A stretch of DNA of 46,386 nucleotides from F23-B02 sp963625655 (lineage in GTDB: Bacteria > Bacillota > Clostridia > Oscillospirales > Oscillospiraceae). Under the pieces are notes generated by a model that did no database searches, was not told where the DNA came from, and worked only from the letters and a program-made list of their open reading frames with translations. A program made the translations under genes and the position numbers. The number at the start of each line of letters is the position of its first letter. The stretch's first letter is position 1. The stretch spans positions 1 to 46,386 of the forward strand of contig CAVFTS010000012.1 in assembly GCA_963625655.1 (NCBI GenBank), read 5' to 3'. Below are positions 23,121-30,688 of this stretch, one piece after another.

Positions 23121-24270
23121 CTTCGCTTTCCTCCGCCGCCGTCTCCTCCTCACCTTCGGGATACAGGTCGGGATCGTCCATCTCGTCGTATTCCGCAGAG
23201 TAGGAGCTGTAATCGCCGAACATACCGGAGTATTCGCTCTTGTGCATGATGTGAATATCCTCCGGCTCAAGGCGTATGCCTATATACTCGCCGACGGAGT
23301 GGTAGTCCGTCGTCTGAATGAGCCACTTAAAGCCCTTGAAATCGACGATTGTATCGTAATGCACACCCTTAAACGTAACCGAGGTGACGGTGCCGCAAAG
23401 GTGACCGTTGTCGGGCGGCACAATGTCGATGTCCTCCGGGCGGATAACGACGTCCACGGGTTCGTTTTTTTCAAAGCCCGTGTCAACGCACTTAAAGCGT
23501 CTGCCGAAGAACTTCACGAGCCTGTCCTCAAGCATCACGCCGTCGAGGATATTGCTTTCGCCGATGAAATCCGCAACGAAGGCGTTTTTAGGCTCGTTGT
23601 AAATATCCTCCGGCGTACCGATCTGCTGGATGCGGCCCTTGTCCATGACGACGACGGTGTCGGACATGGAGAGTGCCTCCTCCTGATCGTGAGTTACATA
23701 TATAAAAGTAATGCCCATCGCCTGCTGAATACGCTTGAGCTCGTTCTGCATATCCTTGCGGAGACGCAGATCCAAAGCGCCCAAGGGTTCGTCGAGCAGC
23801 AGCACCTTGGGGCGGTTCACGAGCGCACGCGCAATTGCAACACGCTGCTGCTGACCGCCGGAGAGCTGAGCCACTCTGCGGTTTTCAAACCCCTTGAGGC
23901 TTACTATCTCAAGCATTTCGGTGACACGCTCGTCGATCTCCTCCTCCGGCACCTTTGCTATGCGCAGACCGAAGGCGACGTTTTCGTAAACGTCGAGATG
24001 AGGAAACAGAGCGTACTTCTGAAAGACCGTGTTGACCTTTCTTTTGTGAGGCGGGACATCGTTTATCCTGACGCCGTCAAACATAACGTCTCCGGAGGTC
24101 GGCTTGATAAAGCCGCCGATTATCCTGAGCGTCGTTGTCTTGCCGCAGCCGGACGGACCGAGCAGCGTCAGAAATTCCTTATCATTAAAATACAGGTTAA
24201 TATCGTCTAAAACGATTTCATCGTCAAACGCCATTTTGCAATTAACAAGGCGAATGAGTTCTTTGGACAT
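23110..24270 (-). CDS. potA: Spermidine/putrescine ABC transporter ATPase
   Basis: 386 residues. Nucleotide-binding domain with Walker A LLGPSGCGKTT (38-46), Q-loop VFQKYALFPHL, signature LSGGQQQRVAIARAL (136-150), Walker B VLLLDEPLGALD and H-loop TFIYVTHDQEEAL. The C-terminal TOBE-like domain (residues ~240-350) is followed by a long acidic tail rich in Glu/Asp, not common in PotA. GGGGGAGG sits five bases before ATG 24268-24270. First gene of potABCD; energises uptake. Confidence 0.95.
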   Translation of the reverse strand: MSKELIRLVNCKMAFDDEIVLDDINLYFNDKEFLTLLGPSGCGKTTTLRIIGGFIKPTSGDVMFDGVRINDVPPHKRKVNTVFQKYALFPHLDVYENVAFGLRIAKVPEEEIDERVTEMLEIVSLKGFENRRVAQLSGGQQQRVAIARALVNRPKVLLLDEPLGALDLRLRKDMQNELKRIQQAMGITFIYVTHDQEEALSMSDTVVVMDKGRIQQIGTPEDIYNEPKNAFVADFIGESNILDGVMLEDRLVKFFGRRFKCVDTGFEKNEPVDVVIRPEDIDIVPPDNGHLCGTVTSVTFKGVHYDTIVDFKGFKWLIQTTDYHSVGEYIGIRLEPEDIHIMHKSEYSGMFGDYSSYSAEYDEMDDPDLYPEGEEETAAEESEDED

Positions 24271-24313
24271 TTATCCTCCCCCATTTCCGGCGCATAATGC
24301 GCTAAAACTGTTC

Positions 24314-24348
24314 AAGGGCATTCCGGAACCTGCCTCCGGAATGCCCTT
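24314..24348 (-). promoter_or_regulatory. Strong stem-loop at the 5' end of the pot transcript
   Basis: A perfect 14-bp stem (24314-24327 with 24335-24348, 7-nt loop) starts only a few bases after the transcription start predicted from the promoter at 24361-24389. A T-run does not follow directly (GAACAGTTTT). It could be a 5' mRNA-stabilising hairpin or part of an attenuator; alternatively it ends the upstream pseudouridine synthase transcript. A second palindrome, GCGCATAATGCGC, lies at 24290-24302. Confidence 0.6.
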
Positions 24349-24360
24349 TGCATCGCTACC

Positions 24361-24389
24361 AATATACATAAATGACGCCGTAAAGTCAA
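24361..24389 (-). promoter_or_regulatory. Sigma-A promoter of the pot operon
   Basis: Minus strand TTGACT (24384-24389), 17-nt spacer, TATATT (24361-24366), ~90 bases before the potA start. Confidence 0.85.
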
Positions 24390-24419
24390 CAAAAATCAAC
24401 AATCTTCCCGCATTTTGCT

Positions 24420-25397
24420 CTAAATGTCACGAAGCTCGGCAATTCCGAAATATTTTTCGGCAAAATCAACGGACTCCACGGCAAATTCTCTGCCTCTGAG
24501 GTAGTTTAATATCCCTGCGTCCGTGGGAAAATCAAAGCGCAGACGGTAGGAATAAAGCGCCTGACCCTTTTCGCCGTACTCACGATTTACCCTCTCCCTG
24601 CCGTACTTCCCGTCGCCCAAAAGAGGCCAGCCTGCGTGCGCCATCTGCACCCTTATCTGATGTGTGCGACCCGTTAAAAGTCTGCACTCCACGAGCGACA
24701 GCCTGCCCTTGGAGCATATGACCCGATACTCCGTCGCAGCGGGCTTTGCCCCCGGCATGGGCTTGTCCTTCACATAGACCTGATTTTTCTTTGCGTCCTT
24801 GAACAGATAATTTTCCAGTCTGCCGGAGGAGGGCTTCGGCGTCCCCGTGACTGCACAGAGGTAGAATTTTTCTATCTCCCTGTCCTTTATCTTGTCGTTC
24901 AGAATACGCAGGCTCTCGGCATTTTTCGCCGCGATTACGATGCCGCCCGTGTTGCGGTCGATGCGGTTGCACAGCGCCGGAGCGAAGGAGTTTTCCGCCT
25001 TGGGCTGCCACTCGCCCTTCTGCGCAAGGTACGCCTGAATGTTTGCGATGAGCGTGTTGTAATCCCACTGTCCTGCGCTGTGGCACAGAACGCCGGGCTT
25101 TTTGTCGGCAAGCAGGATGTTCTCGTCCTCGTAAACCACGGTGAGCTTCGGTGTGCCTACCTTCAAATAGGAGTTCTCCTCCCTCGGCTTTTCAAAAAAC
25201 TCGTCGTTTATGTAAAGACTCAAAACATCGCCCTCGCAAAGCCTCGTATCCCGCTTTGCCCCCTTGGAGTTCACCTTTATGCGCTTTAGGCGTATGTACT
25301 TTTGCAGCAGCGACTCCGGCAGCAGCGGCACCGCCTTGCCGACGAAGCGGTCAAGCCTCTGCCCTGCGTCGTTTTTTCCTATCGTAATTTCCTTCAT
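24420..25397 (-). CDS. RluA-family pseudouridine synthase
   Basis: Cytosolic enzyme isomerising specific uridines in 23S rRNA (RluC/RluD group; exact target not determinable). 325 residues: N-terminal S4 RNA-binding domain (QKYIRLKRIKVNSKGAKRDT), then the catalytic domain with VVYEDENILLADKKPGVLCH, the catalytic motif NRIDRNTGGIVIAAK (Asp in RID) and RLLTGRTHQIRVQMAHAGWP with LLGDGKYG. ATG 25395-25397 has GGGAG eight bases upstream; a 50-codon upstream extension has no support. It lies downstream of the S1 protein gene. Confidence 0.92.
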   Translation of the reverse strand: MKEITIGKNDAGQRLDRFVGKAVPLLPESLLQKYIRLKRIKVNSKGAKRDTRLCEGDVLSLYINDEFFEKPREENSYLKVGTPKLTVVYEDENILLADKKPGVLCHSAGQWDYNTLIANIQAYLAQKGEWQPKAENSFAPALCNRIDRNTGGIVIAAKNAESLRILNDKIKDREIEKFYLCAVTGTPKPSSGRLENYLFKDAKKNQVYVKDKPMPGAKPAATEYRVICSKGRLSLVECRLLTGRTHQIRVQMAHAGWPLLGDGKYGRERVNREYGEKGQALYSYRLRFDFPTDAGILNYLRGREFAVESVDFAEKYFGIAELRDI

Positions 25398-25424
25398 GCG
25401 TTTTTCTCCCGTAAATTTCTCCCG

Positions 25425-25450
25425 TAAAAAAGTGCGCCGCAAGGCGCACT
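25425..25450 (-). terminator. Rho-independent terminator after the S1 protein gene
   Basis: On the minus strand AAGTGCGCC, loop TTGC, GGCGCACTT, followed by TTTT, beginning at the stop codon of the S1 gene. Confidence 0.88.
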
Positions 25451-25887
25451 TATCTGCGGCGGCGGGATTTGCCCCTGTCCGCATACATGGGATTTCCGGC
25501 AATTCGGCTGTCCGATTCCTGCATAAACTTCTTGAGCTTATCCTCAAAGCTCTTGTCGGCGCTTGTCTCCTGCGCCTGCGGAGGCGCCTGCACCGTCCGC
25601 TGCGGCTGACGGTTGGGCTTTTCCTGCCTGTGGCGCTCGAAGGCGGGCTTCGGCGCAGGCTCCGCTTTCTTGACGGAGAGGTTCAGCTTCCCGTCGTTTA
25701 TACCGATAAGCTTCACCTTAACGGTCTGACCTACGCTCAGAAAATCGTGTATGTCTGCGACATACGCATTCGCCACCTCGGAAATATGCACAAGTCCGCT
25801 TTGTCCGCCCGGCAGAGCGACAAAAGCTCCGAACTTAGTGATGCCCGTGACCTTGCCTTCCAGCACTTCTCCAATTTCAAACTGCAT
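25450..25887 (-). CDS. S1 RNA-binding domain protein (GSP13/YugI-like)
   Basis: 145 residues. An S1 OB-fold fills residues 1-75: EIGEVLEGKVTGITKFGAFV, SGLVHISEVANAYVADIHDF, VGQTVKVKLIGINDGKLNLS. A Pro/Gln-rich linker and a basic tail (RGKSRRRR) follow. Proteins of this type associate with ribosomes or RNA; in Bacillus the relative is a general stress protein. It follows divIC at 17 nt, an arrangement common in clostridia (yabP-yabQ-divIC-S1). Confidence 0.9.
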   Translation of the reverse strand: MQFEIGEVLEGKVTGITKFGAFVALPGGQSGLVHISEVANAYVADIHDFLSVGQTVKVKLIGINDGKLNLSVKKAEPAPKPAFERHRQEKPNRQPQRTVQAPPQAQETSADKSFEDKLKKFMQESDSRIAGNPMYADRGKSRRRR

Positions 25888-25904
25888 GAATCGTTTTACC
25901 CCGT

Positions 25905-26186
25905 TTACCTGTAATTGTCTATGAATATAATTTCGCCCGGCTCAACCAGTCCGAGCCTGTCTCTCGCTATACCTTTAATAAATTCATCCGTATCACGGCT
26001 CAAAAGCTTTTCCTCAAGCTCCTCTGTCTCCGCCTGAGCCTCATCAATTTCACGCTGCAGCAGCTCAGTAATATCTTTTGCGTCCCGCAGAGCGTCCATC
26101 GTCTCCGCAAGATTCCACGCCGCATATATCAGCAGCGCCGCAATCACCACCCCGCCTATCGTAAGCAGCTTCGGCTTCAATCGCAT
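25905..26186 (-). CDS. divIC: DivIC/FtsB-like septum formation protein
   Basis: 93 residues: a short basic cytoplasmic start (MRLKPK), one membrane helix (LLTIGGVVIAALLIYAAWNL), then an extracytoplasmic coiled coil (ITELLQREIDEAQAETEELE) and the conserved ending FIKGIARDRLGLVEPGEIIF. It belongs to the FtsL-DivIC-DivIB complex that activates septal wall synthesis. The start is uncertain: ATG 26184-26186 has GGGAGG only 2 bases away, and GTG 26199-26201 lacks a ribosome site. The yabQ frame runs into it by about 120 nt. Confidence 0.85.
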   Translation of the reverse strand: MRLKPKLLTIGGVVIAALLIYAAWNLAETMDALRDAKDITELLQREIDEAQAETEELEEKLLSRDTDEFIKGIARDRLGLVEPGEIIFIDNYR

Positions 26187-26606
26187 CGCCTCCCGAATCA
26201 CGGTTCGATTTTCTTTTCATTGTAAACCATGCTCGGCAATTTGAAAAGACATTTTTTGCTTGATCGGCAAAAAATTTTCCGACAATGCGAAACGGACGCA
26301 AAATCAGCGCCAAAAGACCCGTAAATGCTGCAAAGATCGGCAAAAACAGACGGCTCAAAAGCCTCATATATCCGTAAAATCCCAAGGCGGCAAAGCCCGC
26401 CATAAAAAGATTCAGCTCCCCGTCGCCGACGCTCATGCCCAGCGTAAACAGTACAAATCCCAAAGCTCCGACAAAGAGCAGGTCGAAAACCCAGTTCAGC
26501 CCCAAGCGGCGGAATGCCCTAAGCGCATCGTAGATAATGCAAGCCCAATCCCCGCCGCATAGGCGGCAGCGAGCTGCAAAAGCTGACGCTTTACCTCAAG
26601 CTCCAT
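26065..26606 (-). pseudogene. yabQ: Sporulation protein YabQ, frameshifted
   Basis: Membrane protein of the spore cortex assembly pathway. ATG 26604-26606 directly follows the yabP stop. The first frame reads MELEVKRQLLQLAAAYAAGI then stops at 26496-26498. The following sequence continues a YabQ protein only in another frame: IIYDALRAFRRLGLNWVFDL (starting near 26537), then LLFVGALGFVLFTLGMSVG, ELNLFMAGFAALGFYGYMRL. One base is missing around 26538-26546 (GGGCTTGCATT). It is either a real inactivating deletion or a sequencing error. The second frame also runs to 26065 inside divIC with implausible residues. Confidence 0.8.
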
Positions 26607-26894
26607 TTATCCGAAAAGCCTCGACCAGAAGCCGCCGGAGGACGAAGGCGTCTCCTCGTACAAAAGCTCGCTTATAAGCCCCTCGACATTCAGCTCACCC
26701 GCATCGAGATTGATCTTCCCGATATGCAGGCCGCTGCCCCGCACCACGAGATTGCCCTGCGCCGTCTGCATGACGACCTCGGTCTCGTCGAAGCTTTCCA
26801 CGTCCTCGACCCCCGTCACCGACAGCTTGCTGCGATTTTCCATACTCAGAACGTGATTTTCGGGCGCCGCCTTGCTTTTTTCCTCGTATGCCAT
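26607..26894 (-). CDS. yabP: Sporulation protein YabP
   Basis: 95 residues with the YabP/YqfC core: HVLSMENRSKLSVTGVEDVE, SFDETEVVMQTAQGNLVVRG, SGLHIGKINLDAGELNVEGL. In Bacillus, YabP and YabQ are made in the mother cell under sigma-E and are needed for spore cortex formation. AAAGGAGC precedes ATG 26892-26894. The C-terminus (GGFWSRLFG) is amphipathic. It is divergent from hrcA. Confidence 0.92.
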   Translation of the reverse strand: MAYEEKSKAAPENHVLSMENRSKLSVTGVEDVESFDETEVVMQTAQGNLVVRGSGLHIGKINLDAGELNVEGLISELLYEETPSSSGGFWSRLFG

Positions 26895-26918
26895 GTTTTC
26901 GCTCCTTTGCTTTTTTAC

Positions 26919-26947
26919 AGCCTATGCAAGCAACGCTCTCAAAATGC
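26919..26947 (-). promoter_or_regulatory. Possible sigma-E-type promoter of yabP
   Basis: Minus strand GCATTTT (26941-26947), 14-nt spacer, CATAGGCT (26919-26926). This is a partial match to the sigma-E boxes GCATATT / CATACAAT at the usual spacing and would fit the known regulation of yabP. The -10 match is weak. Confidence 0.35.
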
Positions 26948-27007
26948 TCCTCCAAACTTTCGAGCGAAAAAATATATAATTTTTCTTGCGACTTTTGAAT
27001 AAAAGCC

Positions 27008-27036
27008 TTGACAGCATCAAAAAACAGTGCTATATT
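27008..27036 (+). promoter_or_regulatory. Sigma-A promoter of the hrcA operon
   Basis: TTGACA (27008-27013), 17-nt spacer, TATATT (27031-27036). The -10 box overlaps the CIRCE operator. Confidence 0.92.
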
Positions 27037-27061
27037 AGCACTCAGATAAAGAGAGTGCCAG
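27035..27061 (+). promoter_or_regulatory. CIRCE operator (HrcA binding site)
   Basis: TTAGCACTC (27035-27043), 9-nt spacer, GAGTGCCAG (27053-27061). The left arm is a perfect match to the consensus; the right arm differs from GAGTGCTAA in its last three positions. It overlaps the -10 box, so HrcA binding would block initiation and heat would relieve it. Confidence 0.92.
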
Positions 27062-27084
27062 CATTAGCGAGGTGCGAGTGCCAA

Positions 27085-28173
27085 ATGAGCATAAGCGAAC
27101 GTAAAAAGAAAATACTTGCGGCGCTTGTCGAGGAGCATATCAGAACGGCAGAACCCGTCGGCAGCAAGGTCATTGCCCGCATTGCCGACCTCGGATGCAG
27201 CTCCGCAACAATCCGCAACGAGCTGTCGGAGCTTACCTCGATGGGTTATCTTGAGCAGCCGCACACCTCCGCCGGACGTGTGCCGACGCCTGCGGGCTAT
27301 AGGATATACGTCAACGAGCTTATGCACAAGCAAAAGCTTTCGATTGAGGAGACGGAGGAAATTAACCGCCGCCTGAACGATAAGATGACGCAGCTTGACA
27401 GCATGATGAGCGACGTCGGCAAAATGGCGTCACAGCTCACGGATTATCCGAGCCTCATGCTCACGAGCTATGCGCCCGCCACGATAAAGCGCTTCGATCT
27501 TATATATATTGATGCCAACACGTTCATAATTGTGGCAATGCTGAGCAACAATACCGTTAAGAACAAGCTTGTACACCTGCCGATCTCGGTTGATTCCGGG
27601 ATGATCGCAAAGCTCTCCTCTCTCTTTAACGCAAACTTCACCGGAATATCGAACGAGAAGATAACGCCGCTTTTGATTAACAGCACCGAGCGTGCGGCGG
27701 ACGATACGATGGGACTTACCGCAGTCATCGCCTCCTTTGCGATGGAGATACTTGCGGGACAAAGCGGAGTCGAAGCCTTCGTCACGGGTGAAAACAGGCT
27801 ACTCAGTCAGCCGGAGTTTCGGGATCCGGACAAGGCGCACCGCCTGATGAGCTACCTGTCCGACGGCGGGCATTTAATATCCGGCAGTGTTATTGATCCC
27901 GATTCGGATGTCACGGTGCTGATAGGCCCCGAAAACGTCGCAGAGGAGCTCAAAGACTCCAGCGTCGTAATAGCGAGCTATGACATGGGTGACAATATGA
28001 AGGGACTTATCGGAGTGGTAGGACCCACGAGAATGGATTATTCCGCAGTGGCAGCGAAGCTCAGCTTCCTTGCGGCAGGTCTTTCAAAGCGTCTCGGCGG
28101 CGGAGAGGCTCCCCCGTCGGGAATGCACAACAAGCTGATAATCAAGGGAGATGACATTATAGATGAGCACTGA
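27085..28173 (+). CDS. hrcA: Heat-inducible transcription repressor HrcA
   Basis: Repressor that binds CIRCE and depends on GroEL for activity. 362 residues from ATG 27085 (a longer open frame would include the promoter and is excluded). N-terminal winged helix: ISERKKKILAALVEEHIRTA, EPVGSKVIARIADLGCSSAT, IRNELSELTSMGYLEQPHTS, AGRVPTPAGYRIYVNEL. The C-terminal GAF-like dimer domain includes GVVGPTRMDYSAVAAKLSFL. It represses its own operon. The last 11 bases overlap grpE. Confidence 0.96.
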   Translation: MSISERKKKILAALVEEHIRTAEPVGSKVIARIADLGCSSATIRNELSELTSMGYLEQPHTSAGRVPTPAGYRIYVNELMHKQKLSIEETEEINRRLNDKMTQLDSMMSDVGKMASQLTDYPSLMLTSYAPATIKRFDLIYIDANTFIIVAMLSNNTVKNKLVHLPISVDSGMIAKLSSLFNANFTGISNEKITPLLINSTERAADDTMGLTAVIASFAMEILAGQSGVEAFVTGENRLLSQPEFRDPDKAHRLMSYLSDGGHLISGSVIDPDSDVTVLIGPENVAEELKDSSVVIASYDMGDNMKGLIGVVGPTRMDYSAVAAKLSFLAAGLSKRLGGGEAPPSGMHNKLIIKGDDIIDEH

Positions 28174-28729
28174 GAAAGAGAAAAAGGACACCGCCCCCGT
28201 CGAGGAAAGCGCCGCCGAGGAAAGCAAGGAGGCAGCCCCCGTCGAGGAGGAACCTAAAAAGGAAAAGAAGTCCAAGTCAAAAAAGGATTCCGGCTTAAAG
28301 GAAGCCGCCGAAAAGCTCGTCCGTGAGGAAAAGGACAAATACCTTCGCCTCGCCGCCGAGTACGACAACTTCCGCAAGAGGAGCCAGAAGGAAAAGGATT
28401 CGCTTTACACCGACATAAAGGTCGACACGCTGCGCAAGTTCCTTCCGGTGTACGACAACCTTGAGCGTGCCTTAAAGCAGGAGACTGCGGACGAGGCGTA
28501 CCGCAAGGGCGTCGAGATGATAATGGCGCAGTTCAAATCCACGATGGACGGACTCGGCGTCACCGAGATCGCAGCGGAGGGCGAGAAGTTCGACCCCGAA
28601 AAGCACAATGCGGTCATGCACGTTGAGGACGAGAGCTTCGGCGAAAACGAGATAGTCGAAGTGTTCCAGAGGGGCTTTACCCTCGGCGACAAGGTAATTC
28701 GTTTTGCCATGGTCAAGGTGGCAAACTGA
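28163..28729 (+). CDS. grpE: Nucleotide exchange factor GrpE
   Basis: 188 residues. A low-complexity acidic/lysine N-terminus (~1-50) is followed by the long dimer coiled coil (DKYLRLAAEYDNFRKRSQKE) and the beta head with FDPEKHNAVMHVEDESFGEN and EVFQRGFTLGDKVIRFAMVK. It releases ADP from DnaK. The start ATG 28163 lies within the hrcA end, indicating coupling. Confidence 0.96.
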   Translation: MSTEKEKKDTAPVEESAAEESKEAAPVEEEPKKEKKSKSKKDSGLKEAAEKLVREEKDKYLRLAAEYDNFRKRSQKEKDSLYTDIKVDTLRKFLPVYDNLERALKQETADEAYRKGVEMIMAQFKSTMDGLGVTEIAAEGEKFDPEKHNAVMHVEDESFGENEIVEVFQRGFTLGDKVIRFAMVKVAN

Positions 28730-28778
28730 TTATATAAAAAAGTATATTATTTTCATTTTCAAATAGGAGGAAATTATT

Positions 28779-30632
28779 ATGAGTAAGATTATAGGTATCG
28801 ACCTCGGTACAACCAATAGCTGCGTAGCCGTCATGGAAGGCGGCGAAGCCGTCGTTATCGCAAATGCGGAAGGCGCACGCACCACCCCGTCCGTCGTTGC
28901 ATTCGCAAAGACCGGCGAAAGAATGGTAGGTCAGGTCGCAAAGCGTCAGGCGATCACCAACCCCGACCGCACCATTTCCTCCATCAAGCGTGAGATGGGT
29001 TCCAATTACAAGGTAAATATCGACAGCAAGGCATACACTCCTCAGGAGATCTCCTCCATGGTCCTTCAGAAGCTCAAGGCCGACGCCGAGAGCTACCTCG
29101 GTCAGACCGTGACCGAAGCGGTCATCACCGTTCCGGCATACTTCACCGACGCACAGCGTCAGGCGACCAAGGACGCAGGCCGCATTGCGGGACTGGACGT
29201 AAAGCGTATCATAAACGAGCCTACCGCAGCGGCACTTGCATACGGCCTCGATAAGGAAAGCGATCAGAAGATCATGGTCTACGACCTCGGCGGCGGCACC
29301 TTCGATGTCTCCGTCCTTGAGATCGGCGACGGCGTTATCGAAGTTCTTGCGACCGCAGGCAACAACCGTCTCGGCGGCGACGACTTTGACGCCTGCATCA
29401 CCAAGTACCTCGTTGAGGAGTTCAAGAAGGCAGAGGGCATCGACCTGTCCAGCGACAAGGTCGCAATGCAGCGTCTGCGTGAGGCTGCCGAGAAGGCGAA
29501 AATCGAGCTGAGCGGCGTCACCACCTCCAACATCAATCTGCCTTACATCACCGCAGATGCGACCGGACCCAAGCACCTCGACCTCACCCTCACCCGTGCA
29601 AAGTTCAACGAGCTGACCCACCACCTCGTTGAGAAGACCGCAGGCCCCGTAAAGCAGGCGCTTTCGGACTCCGGTCTGTCTGCGAGCCAGATTACCAAGG
29701 TTCTCATGGTCGGCGGCTCCTCCCGTATCCCCGCAGTTCAGGAGATGGTAAAGCAGCTCACCGGCAAGGAAGGCTTCAAGGGCATCAACCCCGACGAATG
29801 CGTTGCTATCGGTGCAGCGATCCAGGGCGGCGTTCTCGGCGGTGACGTTGAAGGCATCCTCCTTCTGGACGTTACCCCGCTGTCCCTCGGTATTGAGACC
29901 CTCGGCGGCGTATGCACCCGTCTTATCGACCGCAACACCACCATTCCGACCAAGAAGAGCCAGGTGTTCTCCACCGCAGCCGACAATCAGACCTCTGTCG
30001 AGATCAACGTCCTTCAGGGCGAGCGTGAGATGGCTCAGTACAACAAGAGCCTCGGCCGTTTCCACCTTGACGGCATCGCTCCGGCACGCAGGGGTATTCC
30101 TCAGATCGAAGTCAGCTTCGACATCGACGCAAACGGCATCGTAAACGTCTCCGCAAAGGATCTCGGCACCGGCAAGGAGCAGCACATCACCATCACCTCC
30201 TCCACCAACATGTCCAAGGAGGACATCGACAAGGCTGTCAAGGAAGCCGAAATGTACGCAGCGGAGGACGCAAAGCGAAAGGACGAGATTGACACCCGCA
30301 ACCAGGGCGATCAGATCGTGTACCAGACCGAGAAGGCGCTTGAGGAAGCCGGCGACAAGATCGACCCGGCACTCAAGAGCGAGATAGACGGCAAGCTTCA
30401 GTCCCTCAAGACCGCACTCACCGGCACCGATACCGAAAGCATCAAGAAAGCTACCTCCGAGCTGACCGACGTGTTCGGCAAGATCTATCAGCAGGCACAG
30501 GCAGCAGGCTTTGATCCCTCTCAGGCAGCGGGCTTTGATCCCTCTCAGGCAGCGGGCGGTGACGCAGGCGCAGCGGGCGGTCAGGACTACTACGATGCGG
30601 ACTACACCGTAGTGGACGACGACAAGAAGTAA
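28779..30632 (+). CDS. dnaK: Chaperone protein DnaK (Hsp70)
   Basis: ATP-driven chaperone that binds exposed hydrophobic segments with DnaJ and GrpE. 617 residues: IIGIDLGTTNSCVAVMEGGE at the N-terminus, VITVPAYFTDAQRQATKDAG, EPTAAALAYGLDKES, VYDLGGGTFDVSVLEIGDGV, VLMVGGSSRIPAVQEMVKQL; the substrate domain begins after LLLDVTPLSLGIETLGG. The C-terminal tail holds an internal duplication (AAGFDPSQ twice) and ends in VVDDDKK, a near-EEVD type tail. AGGAGG lies 8 bases before ATG 28779. Strong codon bias fits high expression. Confidence 0.98.
   Translation: MSKIIGIDLGTTNSCVAVMEGGEAVVIANAEGARTTPSVVAFAKTGERMVGQVAKRQAITNPDRTISSIKREMGSNYKVNIDSKAYTPQEISSMVLQKLKADAESYLGQTVTEAVITVPAYFTDAQRQATKDAGRIAGLDVKRIINEPTAAALAYGLDKESDQKIMVYDLGGGTFDVSVLEIGDGVIEVLATAGNNRLGGDDFDACITKYLVEEFKKAEGIDLSSDKVAMQRLREAAEKAKIELSGVTTSNINLPYITADATGPKHLDLTLTRAKFNELTHHLVEKTAGPVKQALSDSGLSASQITKVLMVGGSSRIPAVQEMVKQLTGKEGFKGINPDECVAIGAAIQGGVLGGDVEGILLLDVTPLSLGIETLGGVCTRLIDRNTTIPTKKSQVFSTAADNQTSVEINVLQGEREMAQYNKSLGRFHLDGIAPARRGIPQIEVSFDIDANGIVNVSAKDLGTGKEQHITITSSTNMSKEDIDKAVKEAEMYAAEDAKRKDEIDTRNQGDQIVYQTEKALEEAGDKIDPALKSEIDGKLQSLKTALTGTDTESIKKATSELTDVFGKIYQQAQAAGFDPSQAAGFDPSQAAGGDAGAAGGQDYYDADYTVVDDDKK
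30498..30545 (+). repeat. Tandem 24-bp duplication in the dnaK tail
   Basis: Two adjacent 24-nt units (30498-30521, 30522-30545) differing at one base, followed by a partial third copy. They encode QAAGFDPS repeated in the disordered C-terminal tail and keep the frame. Confidence 0.9.
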
Positions 30633-30645
30633 TTCGCTTGAGTAT

Positions 30646-30679
30646 AAATGTGGGCGTACCCTGTACGCCCACATTTTGA
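30646..30679 (+). terminator. Hairpin between dnaK and dnaJ
   Basis: AATGTGGGCGTAC (30647-30659), loop CCT, GTACGCCCACATT (30663-30675), then only TTGAGG. Strong stem but short T-run; likely a partial terminator or processing/stability hairpin that lowers dnaJ expression relative to dnaK. Confidence 0.65.
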
Positions 30680-30688
30680 GGTATATTT

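Noticed and set aside
30498..30560. CRISPR-like repeat
   Set aside because: The units are directly adjacent without spacers and lie inside the coding tail of dnaK.
28713..30674. A 653-codon open frame antisense to dnaK
   Set aside because: It mirrors dnaK exactly, arises from GC-rich codon bias, has no ribosome site and its product is low in plausible motifs.
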